A program made the position numbers and the translations under genes. Below, piece by piece: positions 1-8,155 of a stretch of 64,000 nt of DNA; the stretch's first letter is position 1, and each line of letters opens with the position of its first letter. Source of the stretch: Vibrio hepatarius (GTDB lineage Bacteria; Pseudomonadota; Gammaproteobacteria; Enterobacterales; Vibrionaceae); NCBI RefSeq assembly GCF_001274785.1, contig NZ_LHPI01000013.1, positions 62,001-126,000 of the forward strand, written 5' to 3'. Under the pieces are notes generated by a model. That model searched no databases. It saw only the letters and a list, made by a program, of their open reading frames with translations, and was not told the origin of the DNA.

Positions 1-459
1 GAACAGCTTGCTGAGTCACAAAGTCAGGTAAATACACTATCTGCAGAGTTAGATACCGCTGGTAGGAAAGCAAAAAAACTTGATGAACAGATTGAGAAGC
101 TAACTAATCAGAATTCCGAGTTAGATTCTGAACTGGGGACAAACAAGAACCTGGTGAAAGATCTTAAATCCGAGCTGTCAGCACTTAAGAAAAACCGTAG
201 CCCGGAAGAGAAGAAACTGGAGCGCTTACAGACCAAGACAGAAACACAGAAAACAGAAATAAAAAATCTAACTGACCGTTTGGTACAAGCAGAAGGGACT
301 ATAGAGCAATTAGCGAATCAAAACGCTAGACAAGGGGAGCAATTAGAGCGGTCTAGCGAAAGGCTCATTTTGGCCTCAGATGCTTGCATGAAGGCTTCCG
401 AAGAGGTTGGGGTGCTACAAGGTAAGCTTGAGGTATATGAAGCACAGAAAGAATCCTAG
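1..459 (+). CDS. Coiled-coil plasmid protein, KfrA-like C-terminal part (5' truncated)
   Basis: The reading frame is open from the first base and ends at a TAG, so the true start lies outside the window. The visible ~152 residues are almost entirely charged coiled coil, rich in E, K, Q, L and S, with no visible folded domain. KfrA-type plasmid proteins have an N-terminal DNA-binding domain followed by a long coiled-coil tail and often sit near replication or partition genes. The position just upstream of oriV/repB fits this. The DNA-binding head cannot be seen, so any other coiled-coil plasmid protein remains possible. A strong terminator follows. Confidence 0.55.
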   Translation, partial: EQLAESQSQVNTLSAELDTAGRKAKKLDEQIEKLTNQNSELDSELGTNKNLVKDLKSELSALKKNRSPEEKKLERLQTKTETQKTEIKNLTDRLVQAEGTIEQLANQNARQGEQLERSSERLILASDACMKASEEVGVLQGKLEVYEAQKES

Positions 460-577
460 AGCGTTTAAATCACCTGTATTCATAAACAGGTAATATTGAA
501 TTCGAGATCAAAAGTGAAAATTGATTCGTTCAATTAGATTTATAAAAACAAAAAAGAAAATAACAATTATTTTTGAA

Positions 578-623
578 TGTGGGTATGTGGGCAGCTTGCT
601 GTCCATATATCCACATTTTTTTT
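578..623 (+). terminator. Intrinsic terminator after the coiled-coil gene
   Basis: An 18-bp stem (578-595 with 598-615, allowing G-U pairs) with a tiny TT loop is followed by eight T residues (616-623). It lies about 120 bp after the stop codon and insulates the origin from upstream transcription. Confidence 0.8.
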
Positions 624-686
624 GCGTTGGATATTGTGGGTTATAGCGAAGCGAAATCCACATATCCAAGGACATACATTCTTAAG

Positions 687-723
687 GATCTTTCTTATGA
701 TCTTTCTTAAAAGATCTTATTAG
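687..723 (+). repeat. Three GATCTT-led repeats resembling oriC 13-mers
   Basis: GATCTTTCTTA occurs twice (687-697 and 699-709), followed by GATCTTATTAG (713-723). They resemble the A/T-rich, GATC-starting 13-mers melted in oriC, and each contains a Dam methylation site. Likely role: the DNA-unwinding element, possibly under methylation control. The role is inferred. Confidence 0.6.
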
Positions 724-765
724 GTTCTGCAATCCCTTATGTATCAATGCTTGTGGCGGTTTAGC

Positions 766-848
766 CGTGACATATTGAAGGGTAAACGTGACAGATTGAA
801 GGGGATAAATAGACAATGTGAAGGGATAGTCGTGACAGATTGAAGGGA
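766..848 (+). repeat. Iterons (initiator-binding repeats)
   Basis: Direct repeats of CGTGACAKATTGAAGGG start at 766, 787 and 831. A degenerate copy (GACAATGTGAAGGG, 812-825) lies between them. Start-to-start spacing is 21 bp, then about two units of 22 bp, so the sites lie on one helical face. These are the expected binding sites for the adjacent Rep_3 initiator. Confidence 0.8.
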
Positions 849-870
849 TGGAAACGCGGTTATTCATGGG

Positions 871-879
871 TTATTCACA
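871..879 (+). other. DnaA box
   Basis: TTATTCACA matches the DnaA-box consensus TTATNCACA exactly, 23 bp after the last iteron. A weaker partner, TTATTCATG, lies at 860-868. DnaA assistance is usual at iteron origins. Confidence 0.65.
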
Positions 880-1017
880 GGTAAAAAGTGGCCTTTAAAG
901 GTTGAGCTGTAGTTCAAATTACTAACTTCTAGTATTTGCCTGTCACACACTTTGAGTATTCGAATTCAATAAATAGCGTTTTATGCTTGCTAATTGATAA
1001 TTAATTAAATTAGAATT

Positions 1018-1044
1018 CGTGACTTCTATAATTCAGCTGTCACG
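1018..1044 (+). promoter_or_regulatory. repB promoter with inverted half-iteron operator
   Basis: A consensus -10 hexamer TATAAT (1027-1032) lies between inverted arms CGTGAC (1018-1023) and GTCACG (1039-1044). The arms carry the first six bases of the iteron. Rep_3 initiators commonly repress their own gene as dimers on inverted half-iterons, so this is a likely autorepression site. No good -35 is visible at normal spacing. Confidence 0.6.
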
Positions 1045-1050
1045 AGTTTT

Positions 1051-2070
1051 ATGAATTTGCCAATTAGCGTTAGTCAAAAACAAGCTAAATCCGTATACCT
1101 TAGACAGTCGAACGCACTGACTACGGCAGCGTATACACTCTCACGCAATGAAAAACGCTTGGTGTACCTTTCTCTGGAAAAAATCTTTAATGGTTCTGTT
1201 ACAGAAGAACGAGGAAGGTTTGATGTAACTATCAACCACAGTGAGTATGCGCGGGTTTTTGATGAAAGCGATAAAAACATCAGCCGTGACATTGCCAAAG
1301 CATCAGCAGCACTGAATAAACGGGAGATAGTCTTCTATGTGCCAAGTGAAGATGCAGATAATGGCGAAAAGGCATTGGATGGACTCAGTTGGACAACCAA
1401 ACGATCTGTACGTCCAAAACGCGGAACGACCGTTCTTTCATTCAACGCTGAACTAGTCGACTTACTTCGAGCTGATGGCCGATATACCGGCTATTTCCTC
1501 CATGTAGTTGCAAAGCTAAACAACCAATACGCATTGCGTTTGTATGAATCTATCCGTCAGTGGGTGACATTGAAACGAAATGCTAAAGACGCCGAAAAAG
1601 GGGTTGAGCGTTCGGTCACCTTTGGTATTGACTGGCTTATTAACCGATACGAGCTACCTGCATCATACCAACGCATGTCTGATTTTAGACGCCGATTTCT
1701 AATTCCTGCCGTCACTGAAATTCATAACAAGTCCGATATTTGCTTATCGTATGAAGAAAATGCAGCCAAAGGCGGCCGACGTAATTCTATCGTTTCTATC
1801 ACTTTTCGTTGGATAGAAAAACAAGACCCATTTAAGGATGACTATCTGGGCTTTGAAGATTTCACAGACGTAACAACACCTCCAGTTCGTGATGAACTTG
1901 ATGATGATGTTTGGGTTGAGCTCGGGTTGGTATATCTGGATTCATTTAGTGACGAAAGCCAATTGCCCTCAGTTGAATGGGCTATGGACTTCTTAGTTAC
2001 ATATCAAGCTGTACGAGGCGAATCCCCGCCTAAGAAACTTAAAGATTCACTACTCAACTTGGTTGCTTAA
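1051..2070 (+). CDS. repB: Rep_3/RepB-family plasmid replication initiator
   Basis: The 339-residue protein has the typical N-terminal initiator signature (residues about 30-45, SRNEKRLVYLSLEKIF) that begins the first winged-helix domain. A second DNA-binding domain follows with basic stretches around residues 170-260. Family members bind iterons as monomers to open the origin and repress themselves as dimers. Length and iteron-containing upstream DNA fit the family. The Shine-Dalgarno sequence is weak (ACGAG), as is common for autoregulated rep genes. The start ATG lies just after the operator. Confidence 0.9.
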   Translation: MNLPISVSQKQAKSVYLRQSNALTTAAYTLSRNEKRLVYLSLEKIFNGSVTEERGRFDVTINHSEYARVFDESDKNISRDIAKASAALNKREIVFYVPSEDADNGEKALDGLSWTTKRSVRPKRGTTVLSFNAELVDLLRADGRYTGYFLHVVAKLNNQYALRLYESIRQWVTLKRNAKDAEKGVERSVTFGIDWLINRYELPASYQRMSDFRRRFLIPAVTEIHNKSDICLSYEENAAKGGRRNSIVSITFRWIEKQDPFKDDYLGFEDFTDVTTPPVRDELDDDVWVELGLVYLDSFSDESQLPSVEWAMDFLVTYQAVRGESPPKKLKDSLLNLVA

Positions 2071-2099
2071 CCGGGTAGGGACGGCTTTGCCGTGTGTAA

Positions 2100-2245
2100 T
2101 ACGCTCACTATTGAGCACATTTGTAATTGGTACCGGGAATCTAGGTGAGAATCCTATGAACTGACGTCGCAGCGGTATTTGATGACGCAGGCTTTGTATC
2201 ACACTGCAATTCGTTTTTGTGGGAAGTGAAAGTCAGCGGTGAATG
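2100..2245 (+). promoter_or_regulatory. Cobalamin (B12) riboswitch
   Basis: The leader of btuB holds the ordered conserved blocks of the cobalamin class: GGGAA (about 2135), GGTGAGAATCC (2144-2154), the AACTG/CGCAGCGGT core (about 2159-2176), and the 3' GAAAGTCAGCGGTG block near 2227-2240. A small hairpin (GCTCA/TGAGC, 2103-2116) precedes it. It should lower BtuB expression when adenosylcobalamin is plentiful. The exact 5' boundary is approximate. Confidence 0.85.
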
Positions 2246-2314
2246 GAAAATATTCCTTTCAGATTCATAAGTCCGAAGACCGACCATTTTTATTTTAAAC
2301 GCGAAGGAAAACAC

Positions 2315-4138
2315 ATGAAATACACTTTAATTGCATCTGCTATTGCTACGTTGGTTTCGACATCCGCATTTGCAACTGCAACTGACACCACTGAAACTAT
2401 TGTTGTTACAGCAAACCGTGTAGAGCAGGGCATCAACGAACAATTGTCTCCAATTGACGTGATCTCGAAAGAACAAATCAAAGACTTAAAGGTTGAGTCT
2501 TTAGCAGAATTGTTAAAGCGTCTACCTGGCATTCAAGTGGCCAACAATGGTGGTCCTGGCGCAACAAGTAACTTTTATATCCGCGGTCGTTCAGGACGTA
2601 ACGTACTTGTGATGATTAACGGTATTCGTGTCGGTAGTTCAACAACAGGTACAGCTAATCTCAATGCATTACCGATCAAGAGTGTTGAACGTATTGAAAT
2701 CCTTCGTGGACCTCGTGCATCTGTTTATGGTTCTGATGCCGTTAGTGGTGTTATCAACCTGATCACAAGTGAAAAAGGTAGCGATGCAAGCAGTGTTTCA
2801 GCGGGTATTGGTTCTAAAGGTCGTCGTGACGCGAACGCGAGTTTAGCGACTTCTTCTGATAACGCATGGTTTAGCATTTCTGCTAATACACAAAGTGCTG
2901 ACGGCTATAACGTATTACCAGATAGTACAAACCCGGTGAACACGGATGATGATGGTTACAACAATACATACGCAACCGTAGATGGTGGTTATCAGATTAA
3001 TGATCAGCTAACAGTTAAGGGTACCGCTTACTATCAAAACGGGAAAAATGATTTTGACAGTGGTTACACTACAGGTGGCGCTGATCAAAGCGAAGACACG
3101 ACTTACAATCTAGGTCTTGTCACTGAGTACCAAGGTTCAAATCTTCTATCATCGCTGACTGTTGGCCACAACAAAGACAAGTCTGAATCGTATGGTAATG
3201 GTTCGGATGCTAGCGATATTTCTACCACACGTAGTGTGATCACTTGGCAGAACAACTACGCCCTGAATGATTCTACGAATTTAATGGCTGGCCTTGAGTA
3301 CAATAACGAGAAAGTAGATAACGTTAGTATTGATTATGTGGACGATGACCGTCAGACACAATCTGTATACTTTGGTACCTCTAAGTCTGGTGAAGACTAT
3401 CTGATTGAGGGTAATGTACGTCTGGATGATAGTGATGCATACGGTACATTTACAACATATCAACTTGGCGCAGGTTATGACATCGATGATTCGCACCGTT
3501 TAACGGCTATGTACGGTACTTCGTATAAGGCACCTACATTCAACCAGCTATACTGGCCGCGTCAATGTGATGTTTGGGGTTGTTACGAAGGAAACGCGAA
3601 CTTAGAGCCAGAAGAAGCGCAATCAGGTGAAATTGCACTTGAAGCGAACTATGACTTTGCAGATCTGCGTGTTGCTTACCATCACTCAGAAATCGAGAAC
3701 ATGATTTCTAGTGCGAACTCAAGCCTTGATAACATCGGTAAGGCACAGGTTAAAGGCGTAGAGTTTGTGGCAAGCTTTGACACCTTCGGTATTTATCATG
3801 AGGTTTCTTACGACTACCTTGATGCAAAAAACAAAGATTCGGATAAGCAGCTAGTTCGTCGCGCTCGCAACAGTGCTAAGTGGAACATGTCTTACGAAAT
3901 CTCAGACTTCAAGTTTGATGTAAGTTACTTGTACCAAGGTAAGCGATACAACGATGCATCAAACAAAGTTGAACTTGGCGGTTATTCACTGACAGACATT
4001 GCTATGACGTACCAGATCACTGAGCAACTTTCTTGTGGTGCTAAAGTGGGTAACGTATTTGATAAAGAATACGAGACAGTTAAAGGCTTCGTAACACCTG
4101 AGCGTAACTACTACGCTAACGTAACATACGATTTTTAA
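2315..4138 (+). CDS. btuB: TonB-dependent vitamin B12 outer-membrane receptor BtuB
   Basis: The ~607-residue protein starts with a signal peptide ending in AFA, then the TonB box-like ETIVVTANR. A plug domain follows (LPGIQVANNGGPG, then the FYIRGRSGRNVLVMING and ILRGPRASVYGSDAVSGVINLI motifs). It ends in a 22-strand-type barrel closing with aromatic NVTYDF. It imports cobalamin with TonB/ExbBD and BtuCDF, which are not in this window. ATG 2315 is preferred over upstream in-frame codons: AAGGA at 2304-2308 is well spaced and the signal peptide begins there. The riboswitch directly upstream supports the substrate. Confidence 0.92.
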   Translation: MKYTLIASAIATLVSTSAFATATDTTETIVVTANRVEQGINEQLSPIDVISKEQIKDLKVESLAELLKRLPGIQVANNGGPGATSNFYIRGRSGRNVLVMINGIRVGSSTTGTANLNALPIKSVERIEILRGPRASVYGSDAVSGVINLITSEKGSDASSVSAGIGSKGRRDANASLATSSDNAWFSISANTQSADGYNVLPDSTNPVNTDDDGYNNTYATVDGGYQINDQLTVKGTAYYQNGKNDFDSGYTTGGADQSEDTTYNLGLVTEYQGSNLLSSLTVGHNKDKSESYGNGSDASDISTTRSVITWQNNYALNDSTNLMAGLEYNNEKVDNVSIDYVDDDRQTQSVYFGTSKSGEDYLIEGNVRLDDSDAYGTFTTYQLGAGYDIDDSHRLTAMYGTSYKAPTFNQLYWPRQCDVWGCYEGNANLEPEEAQSGEIALEANYDFADLRVAYHHSEIENMISSANSSLDNIGKAQVKGVEFVASFDTFGIYHEVSYDYLDAKNKDSDKQLVRRARNSAKWNMSYEISDFKFDVSYLYQGKRYNDASNKVELGGYSLTDIAMTYQITEQLSCGAKVGNVFDKEYETVKGFVTPERNYYANVTYDF

Positions 4139-4163
4139 TCTAGGTCACTGATCGACAGGTAGT

Positions 4164-4191
4164 AAAAAGGGAGCATCATGCTCCCTTTTTT
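4164..4191 (+). terminator. Intrinsic terminator after btuB
   Basis: A GGGAGC/GCTCCC stem (4169-4185 with a short ATCAT loop) is flanked by A5 and T6. It can act in both directions and closes the btuB unit against the convergent minus-strand operon. Confidence 0.85.
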
Positions 4192-4240
4192 ATTGGATTA
4201 ATAAGTTAGAAACTTTGAATGGTCATTGAAACGAAAGGTA

Positions 4241-4672
4241 TCAATTACGTAGGAACTTTTCATTGGTAAACATGGCCTCGATTGTATCGGCAGGGAATAC
4301 AAAGCTCTTGCCTTTGTTAGCTCCTTCTACACACGATCCGATAAATGGGTTTTTTCGTGCTCTGGAGTTGAATCCAGTTAATACATACCACTCGCCATTG
4401 CATTTAAACTCACGTTTTATCTTTTCTTCGTTAAGGTATGGGAACGCATATAAATACGATACAAGCGTTTTGTACTCAGGTGATACAACAGTGCCATCTT
4501 CTGAGGTGCCAAGCATGGTGATTTTAGCTGTTGCTTTAGAACCATCAGGATCGTAAGACATATTACCTACTTCAATAGTTACACCAGTCTTTCTCTTAAT
4601 TTCTTCAAACGCTAGATTAAGTTCTGAACGAAGTGTTTGGCACATTTTTTTGTCGATTTTGATTGCAGTCAT
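4241..4672 (-). CDS. Hypothetical phage/plasmid-type protein (143 aa)
   Basis: The protein resembles a family of short hypothetical proteins seen in phages: an N-terminal CQTLRSELNLAFEEIKRKTGV helix, a GNMSYD strand, and a C-terminal WYVLTGFNSR...KSFVFPADTIEAMF segment. Function is unknown. The start is placed at the internal ATG (MTAIKID) because the TTGCGCG promoter lies inside the longer open frame and GAGAA precedes this ATG. It is alone in its transcription unit, downstream of the exonuclease gene, and shares the CACTGTG(G)A leader with the DNA-metabolism operons. Confidence 0.6.
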   Translation of the reverse strand: MTAIKIDKKMCQTLRSELNLAFEEIKRKTGVTIEVGNMSYDPDGSKATAKITMLGTSEDGTVVSPEYKTLVSYLYAFPYLNEEKIKREFKCNGEWYVLTGFNSRARKNPFIGSCVEGANKGKSFVFPADTIEAMFTNEKFLRN

Positions 4673-4707
4673 TTGATTTCTCACAGTGTTTTGGTTAGTT
4701 GAGCTTT

Positions 4708-4736
4708 TATTTTCTGCCAACTTGCTAAACGCGCAA
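4708..4736 (-). promoter_or_regulatory. TTGCGCG-class promoter for the 4241-4672 gene
   Basis: On the minus strand TTGCGC (4736-4731) is followed after 17 bp by AAAATA (4713-4708). The leader then contains TAACCA (4697-4692) and CACTGTGA (4688-4681). Confidence 0.6.
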
Positions 4737-4749
4737 CAGGGCAAATAGA

Positions 4750-4786
4750 CCCCTTTGAGTAAGGTTGAGTTGAGTGCTCAAAGGGG
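4750..4786 (-). terminator. Stem-loop after the RecE-like gene
   Basis: A 10-bp perfect stem CCCCTTTGAG/CTCAAAGGGG (4750-4759 with 4777-4786) follows the stop codon at 4797. The U-tract on the minus strand is poor, so it may be a weak terminator or an RNA-stabilising hairpin. Confidence 0.5.
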
Positions 4787-4796
4787 AGGTAGGGAG

Positions 4797-6071
4797 TTAG
4801 ACGCGACCGCGTTTTGGCAATGTCAGTAAAGTACTGCCATTTCTCTGTGTGTATCCCGGCCAGTCATTTTCTTCTAGTGAACGGTGTAGATTTTGAATGT
4901 GACGATGGAAGTTTCTCTCAGCAATTTCCCAATCGGCATCTGACAACTCAAACACTTCGCAAATGTCTGCATCTAGATATTCCACAGCAACGAAGGGGAA
5001 GACGTTGATTGGGCAGGGTATACCAGCCAATCTACCGACATAGGTGTACATGTAAGCCTGTAGGTCGTACCCAAGATCACCAAACTGATAGGCAGCCATT
5101 AAAGGATTGGCGCTGCGTGTAGTTTTTACATCAGCTGGAACACCATCTTTAGATAACCAGTCGAAACGCACCTTAAGCATCATTCCTGTTTCTGGACATT
5201 GAGCAATGACAGACAGTTCAGCGAAGCCATTTTGCAAAATGGTATTTGCCCACTCATGGTTGCGTACTGTTTCACAAGCGCGGTGTGCATCATCCCAAAC
5301 AATAGGGTCAATCGGTGTTTTCTCTAGTAACGGTTTCACCTGATCGTCAGTCATGCAATCTACTAGCGAAGGTCGACCCGTAGAGTCAGCTTGTACCTCT
5401 AATGCTTTAAGTACAGCTGGCTCACCTGAGTTATCAATTAAGTGACGCTTTTGCTGTTCTTCAAATATAAGTACTGATGGATCAGCTTGTAGGATACGTT
5501 CGGTTAGAGCGGCTTTAGTGCCTGACACTGCCAGTTTCAGTTCTTTACACTTCTCTCTAAGGTCGTCAGTAGTGTGTAAGCTGTTCTCATGCTCAACAGG
5601 ATTAAGTAAGCGATAATAGCGGTCATAGAAGCCTTCTGGCTCCAATATAAGCTCATGTGAGTATGTACCTGCATCGTAGGTGCGCTCAGTAGTTTTAGCT
5701 GTACGTTTACGGTCGATTTTGTCGATGTAAGCTCGCTTGTAGTGTGCAGGTGACTTTGCGTATTTTTTTACTTGGCTGGAACTGGTCGCAGGTAGGGAGT
5801 GATAAACCTCATTAGGCATATCGGCATAGATGCCAGCCACAAGGTTGCCATTAGCATCGAAGAAATTTGGATTACCAGCTGTGTCATATGCAGGGGTAAT
5901 TACAAACGGTAAGCCTTCATTAAGCTTCGCTGCCGCAATGTCATCGTCTGTGAAGAAAAAGCCATTACGCGCCACTGTAGTTGGTTGTGGTGCGTGTTGA
6001 GATAAGAATGCCTCAACACTAGCCATATGCGCTGCGTCAAACTTATCATCTGTTAGGAAAAGCCCGTTCAT
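4797..6071 (-). CDS. RecE/exonuclease VIII-like PD-(D/E)XK nuclease with SAP insertion
   Basis: The 424-residue protein carries the RecE C-terminal nuclease pattern: GIYADMPNEVYHSLP (about residue 80), SSSQVKKYAKSPAHYK, GTYSHELILEP, then FDWLSKDGVPADVKTTRSA (about 303-320) with the D...D-x-K catalytic core and YDLQAYMYT. Inserted at about residues 168-192 is a SAP-like motif (DLREKCKELKLAVSGTKAAL), a DNA-binding module. The predicted role is 5'-3' resection of dsDNA ends for annealing-type recombination. No RecT-like annealase is recognisable nearby. Confidence 0.8.
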   Translation of the reverse strand: MNGLFLTDDKFDAAHMASVEAFLSQHAPQPTTVARNGFFFTDDDIAAAKLNEGLPFVITPAYDTAGNPNFFDANGNLVAGIYADMPNEVYHSLPATSSSQVKKYAKSPAHYKRAYIDKIDRKRTAKTTERTYDAGTYSHELILEPEGFYDRYYRLLNPVEHENSLHTTDDLREKCKELKLAVSGTKAALTERILQADPSVLIFEEQQKRHLIDNSGEPAVLKALEVQADSTGRPSLVDCMTDDQVKPLLEKTPIDPIVWDDAHRACETVRNHEWANTILQNGFAELSVIAQCPETGMMLKVRFDWLSKDGVPADVKTTRSANPLMAAYQFGDLGYDLQAYMYTYVGRLAGIPCPINVFPFVAVEYLDADICEVFELSDADWEIAERNFHRHIQNLHRSLEENDWPGYTQRNGSTLLTLPKRGRV

Positions 6072-6109
6072 AAATAAACCCTTAATTCGTAATTACTCAA
6101 CTCAGGGAT

Positions 6110-6138
6110 TATTCTCAGGTATGTTACGGATCGCGCAA
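6110..6138 (-). promoter_or_regulatory. TTGCGCG-class promoter for the RecE-like gene
   Basis: TTGCGC (6138-6133) is followed after 17 bp by AGAATA (6115-6110) on the minus strand. The start codon lies 39 bp further on. Confidence 0.6.
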
Positions 6139-6225
6139 TCACGTAGATTGCGAAAAGTACGGTGGTAGTGAGTGGGGTAGTGGTAATGGCGATTGAAACA
6201 ACCGCCACTACGGATGCAATCTGAT

Positions 6226-6456
6226 CTAATCAGTGAAGCCTAAAGACACCTTTTCTTCTTCCTCTGGCTCCAATAACAGAGCGTCGTAGAAGCCATGCTC
6301 TTTGAACCAGTCAATTGTAGAGCCATCAATTTCAGGCTCAAGCATTAAGCTACCCGTCGTTTGCAAATAGAGAAGGTTTACGAGAATAGCTTTATCGATG
6401 TCGCTAAACGTTTCCGTCTTTTGAATTAGCTGATGTGAGAACGATGCGTTGTTCAT
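6226..6456 (-). CDS. Small acidic hypothetical protein (76 aa)
   Basis: No family is recognised. It is short and acidic, with an EPEEEEK run near the C-terminus. ATG 6456 is chosen because AAGGA lies 8 bp upstream. It follows the SPFH gene terminator on the same strand. A weak TTTCGCG variant of the common promoter element may lie upstream around 6511-6517. Confidence 0.55.
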   Translation of the reverse strand: MNNASFSHQLIQKTETFSDIDKAILVNLLYLQTTGSLMLEPEIDGSTIDWFKEHGFYDALLLEPEEEEKVSLGFTD

Positions 6457-6523
6457 GGTCAATATCCTTAAGTCATTAGGTTATTAACAAGAGTAAGGCG
6501 AGTTAGAAAACGCGAAAGGGTAT

Positions 6524-6550
6524 AAAAAAGCCCAGTTCAATGGCTGGGCT
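6524..6550 (-). terminator. Intrinsic terminator after the SPFH gene
   Basis: AGCCCAG/CTGGGCT (6529-6535 with 6544-6550) is followed on the minus strand by a run of six T (the A run 6524-6529). It lies directly after the stop codon at 6559. Confidence 0.85.
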
Positions 6551-6558
6551 AAGTTAGG

Positions 6559-7560
6559 TTAATTATCCAAAGAGATTACTGTGTCCACCTCTCTGTTTGT
6601 GCTCAACATTAGAGTTAGGTTAGTGGCCAACCTGCTTTTATCATTGTCACTGAGCTTAATATCATCTTCTTCCGAAAGATTTCGTACAGCGTTGGCAGCG
6701 ATCTTTACGATACCGGTTGTTAGTTCTCGTTTGGCTTTTACAACCATTTTTGCCTGCTGAGCCTGGGTCATTGCCGCCGCGATTTCTGGCGCGTAACCCA
6801 TTTTATTAAAACTCACATCGATGGCTTCAAGACCATACTTGGTAACGTCTTCATTGATAGACTTGATGATCTCTTTTGAAATTTCATCTGTTGATTGGGT
6901 TAGTGTGGCAATTGTACCTGCATCGGCTTTTTCCTTATCTCCATCTATCTCAGAATATTTATCATCACCAAACTCAGCGACGTGCTCATACGGATACTTC
7001 CCAGCAACGTTGCGAATATTACCTTCAACTTGAGAACTGAAAAATTCATCAAAATCATCCAGTTCATAAACTACCAACTCGGGGTTAGCTACTCTCCAAC
7101 TTACTACCGCTGAAAGCGTAATCAGACTACCGTTAGCATCATTTATTTTTAGGACATCAGTCTCAAAGTTTTTTACCCGATAATTCAGAAGAGTTGTTGA
7201 AAAGAAAGGGTTAATCCAGTGAAGTCCCTCTTTCTTAAATACGCCTAAAGGCGTGCCGAAAAGCTGTACAACACGAACCTCTTTGGGGCCGAGAGTTTTC
7301 AGCCCAATAAGACAAAAGAAAGCAAGAACGCCAAGAGGGATGCTGAACCATCGATATGGAGTTGTTTCCGTATATCTGGTAGCAAGGCTATAACTGGAAA
7401 CGGACTGTACCGTTTTAGTTCCAATCACGCCAAAGCCAATCATGAGAGCAGAGAAGACGATAAAGCAGATGATAAATAGCATCAAATAGCCGTTAATCGT
7501 AAAAATTTCTTTAGACGGTACTTGAACATTAACAGCCGATTCGCTGGTGGATTCTGTCAT
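6559..7560 (-). CDS. SPFH/band-7 domain membrane protein
   Basis: The 333-residue protein has two N-terminal hydrophobic segments (about residues 25-47 and 73-90). An SPFH (stomatin/prohibitin/flotillin) domain follows from KEVRVVQLFGTPLGVFKKEGLHWINPFF onward, then a helical tail with EIAAAMTQAQQAKMVVKAKREL. Family members form membrane-anchored rings that organise microdomains and often regulate proteases. AGGGA precedes ATG 7560. A small four-helix membrane protein is encoded upstream and may be a partner. Confidence 0.85.
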   Translation of the reverse strand: MTESTSESAVNVQVPSKEIFTINGYLMLFIICFIVFSALMIGFGVIGTKTVQSVSSYSLATRYTETTPYRWFSIPLGVLAFFCLIGLKTLGPKEVRVVQLFGTPLGVFKKEGLHWINPFFSTTLLNYRVKNFETDVLKINDANGSLITLSAVVSWRVANPELVVYELDDFDEFFSSQVEGNIRNVAGKYPYEHVAEFGDDKYSEIDGDKEKADAGTIATLTQSTDEISKEIIKSINEDVTKYGLEAIDVSFNKMGYAPEIAAAMTQAQQAKMVVKAKRELTTGIVKIAANAVRNLSEEDDIKLSDNDKSRLATNLTLMLSTNREVDTVISLDN

Positions 7561-7602
7561 TGGTGATCCCTATTTTGAAAGTTGTTGTGTAACTGAGAGT
7601 AA

Positions 7603-8028
7603 TCAAGCTTCTTTGAACAATGGAACAAGGCACTTGTAAGTTCTAAACGCCAGCAGGCCAAGCATGCCAAGGCATAAAAGTCCGAACATTTGAATAACAG
7701 CTAATGCGATATGACCAGCCATTACCGGATTCTGGGCAATGTATTCAACCGTTGGATAGACCATTTCATTGAGCTGATATTGGATGAATGTAGCTCCAAA
7801 CATCATAGGTATTCCGAGAGACATGATTAATGTGCAGTATTTGCATGTCGAGGTAAGGTGGCTGTAGTAGTGTCTAGCTGTTGCCGGGGCGCCGCGGCCA
7901 AATAGCCAACCAGTTATCCAAATGATGATTAGTAGGGGGATAAAATACAGCTGTATTTGTGAAAGCAATATGCCTCCAGTACAGAGCAAGGTGTACATCA
8001 AACCTATCGATATTTTATGTTGTTTCAT
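7603..8028 (-). CDS. Hypothetical inner-membrane protein (141 aa)
   Basis: It has about four predicted membrane segments (residues 8-22, 25-45, 65-85, 108-130) and a CKYC pair between segments 2 and 3. Start ATG 8028 has a GAGG ribosome site. It sits 42 bp upstream of the SPFH gene in the same direction, suggesting a two-gene unit. No family is recognised. Confidence 0.65.
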   Translation of the reverse strand: MKQHKISIGLMYTLLCTGGILLSQIQLYFIPLLIIIWITGWLFGRGAPATARHYYSHLTSTCKYCTLIMSLGIPMMFGATFIQYQLNEMVYPTVEYIAQNPVMAGHIALAVIQMFGLLCLGMLGLLAFRTYKCLVPLFKEA

Positions 8029-8155
8029 TCATCCTCAAAGCATTGCTGTGAATCGATATAATCTAGCGATTGTACAATATTTAACTTTTAAAAACGCTAA
8101 ATTTTGAACGTGAAGGAATATGAACGCCATATTCGATGGCGTCCAATGAAAGTAA

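Larger units (their letters stand above)
680..1050. other. Putative plasmid replication origin (oriV)
   Basis: This non-coding stretch before repB holds, in order, three GATC-led repeats (687-723), iterons (766-848), a DnaA box (871-879), an A/T-rich tract (about 950-1015) and the repB promoter/operator. That order is the usual architecture of an iteron plasmid origin and resembles the P1-type layout with Dam sites. A short open frame on the minus strand across the iterons is a by-product of the repeats and not a gene. Confidence 0.75.

Noticed and set aside
682-867. 61-codon minus-strand frame across the iterons
   Set aside because: It is a by-product of the iteron repeats; composition follows the repeated DNA and no ribosome site is present.
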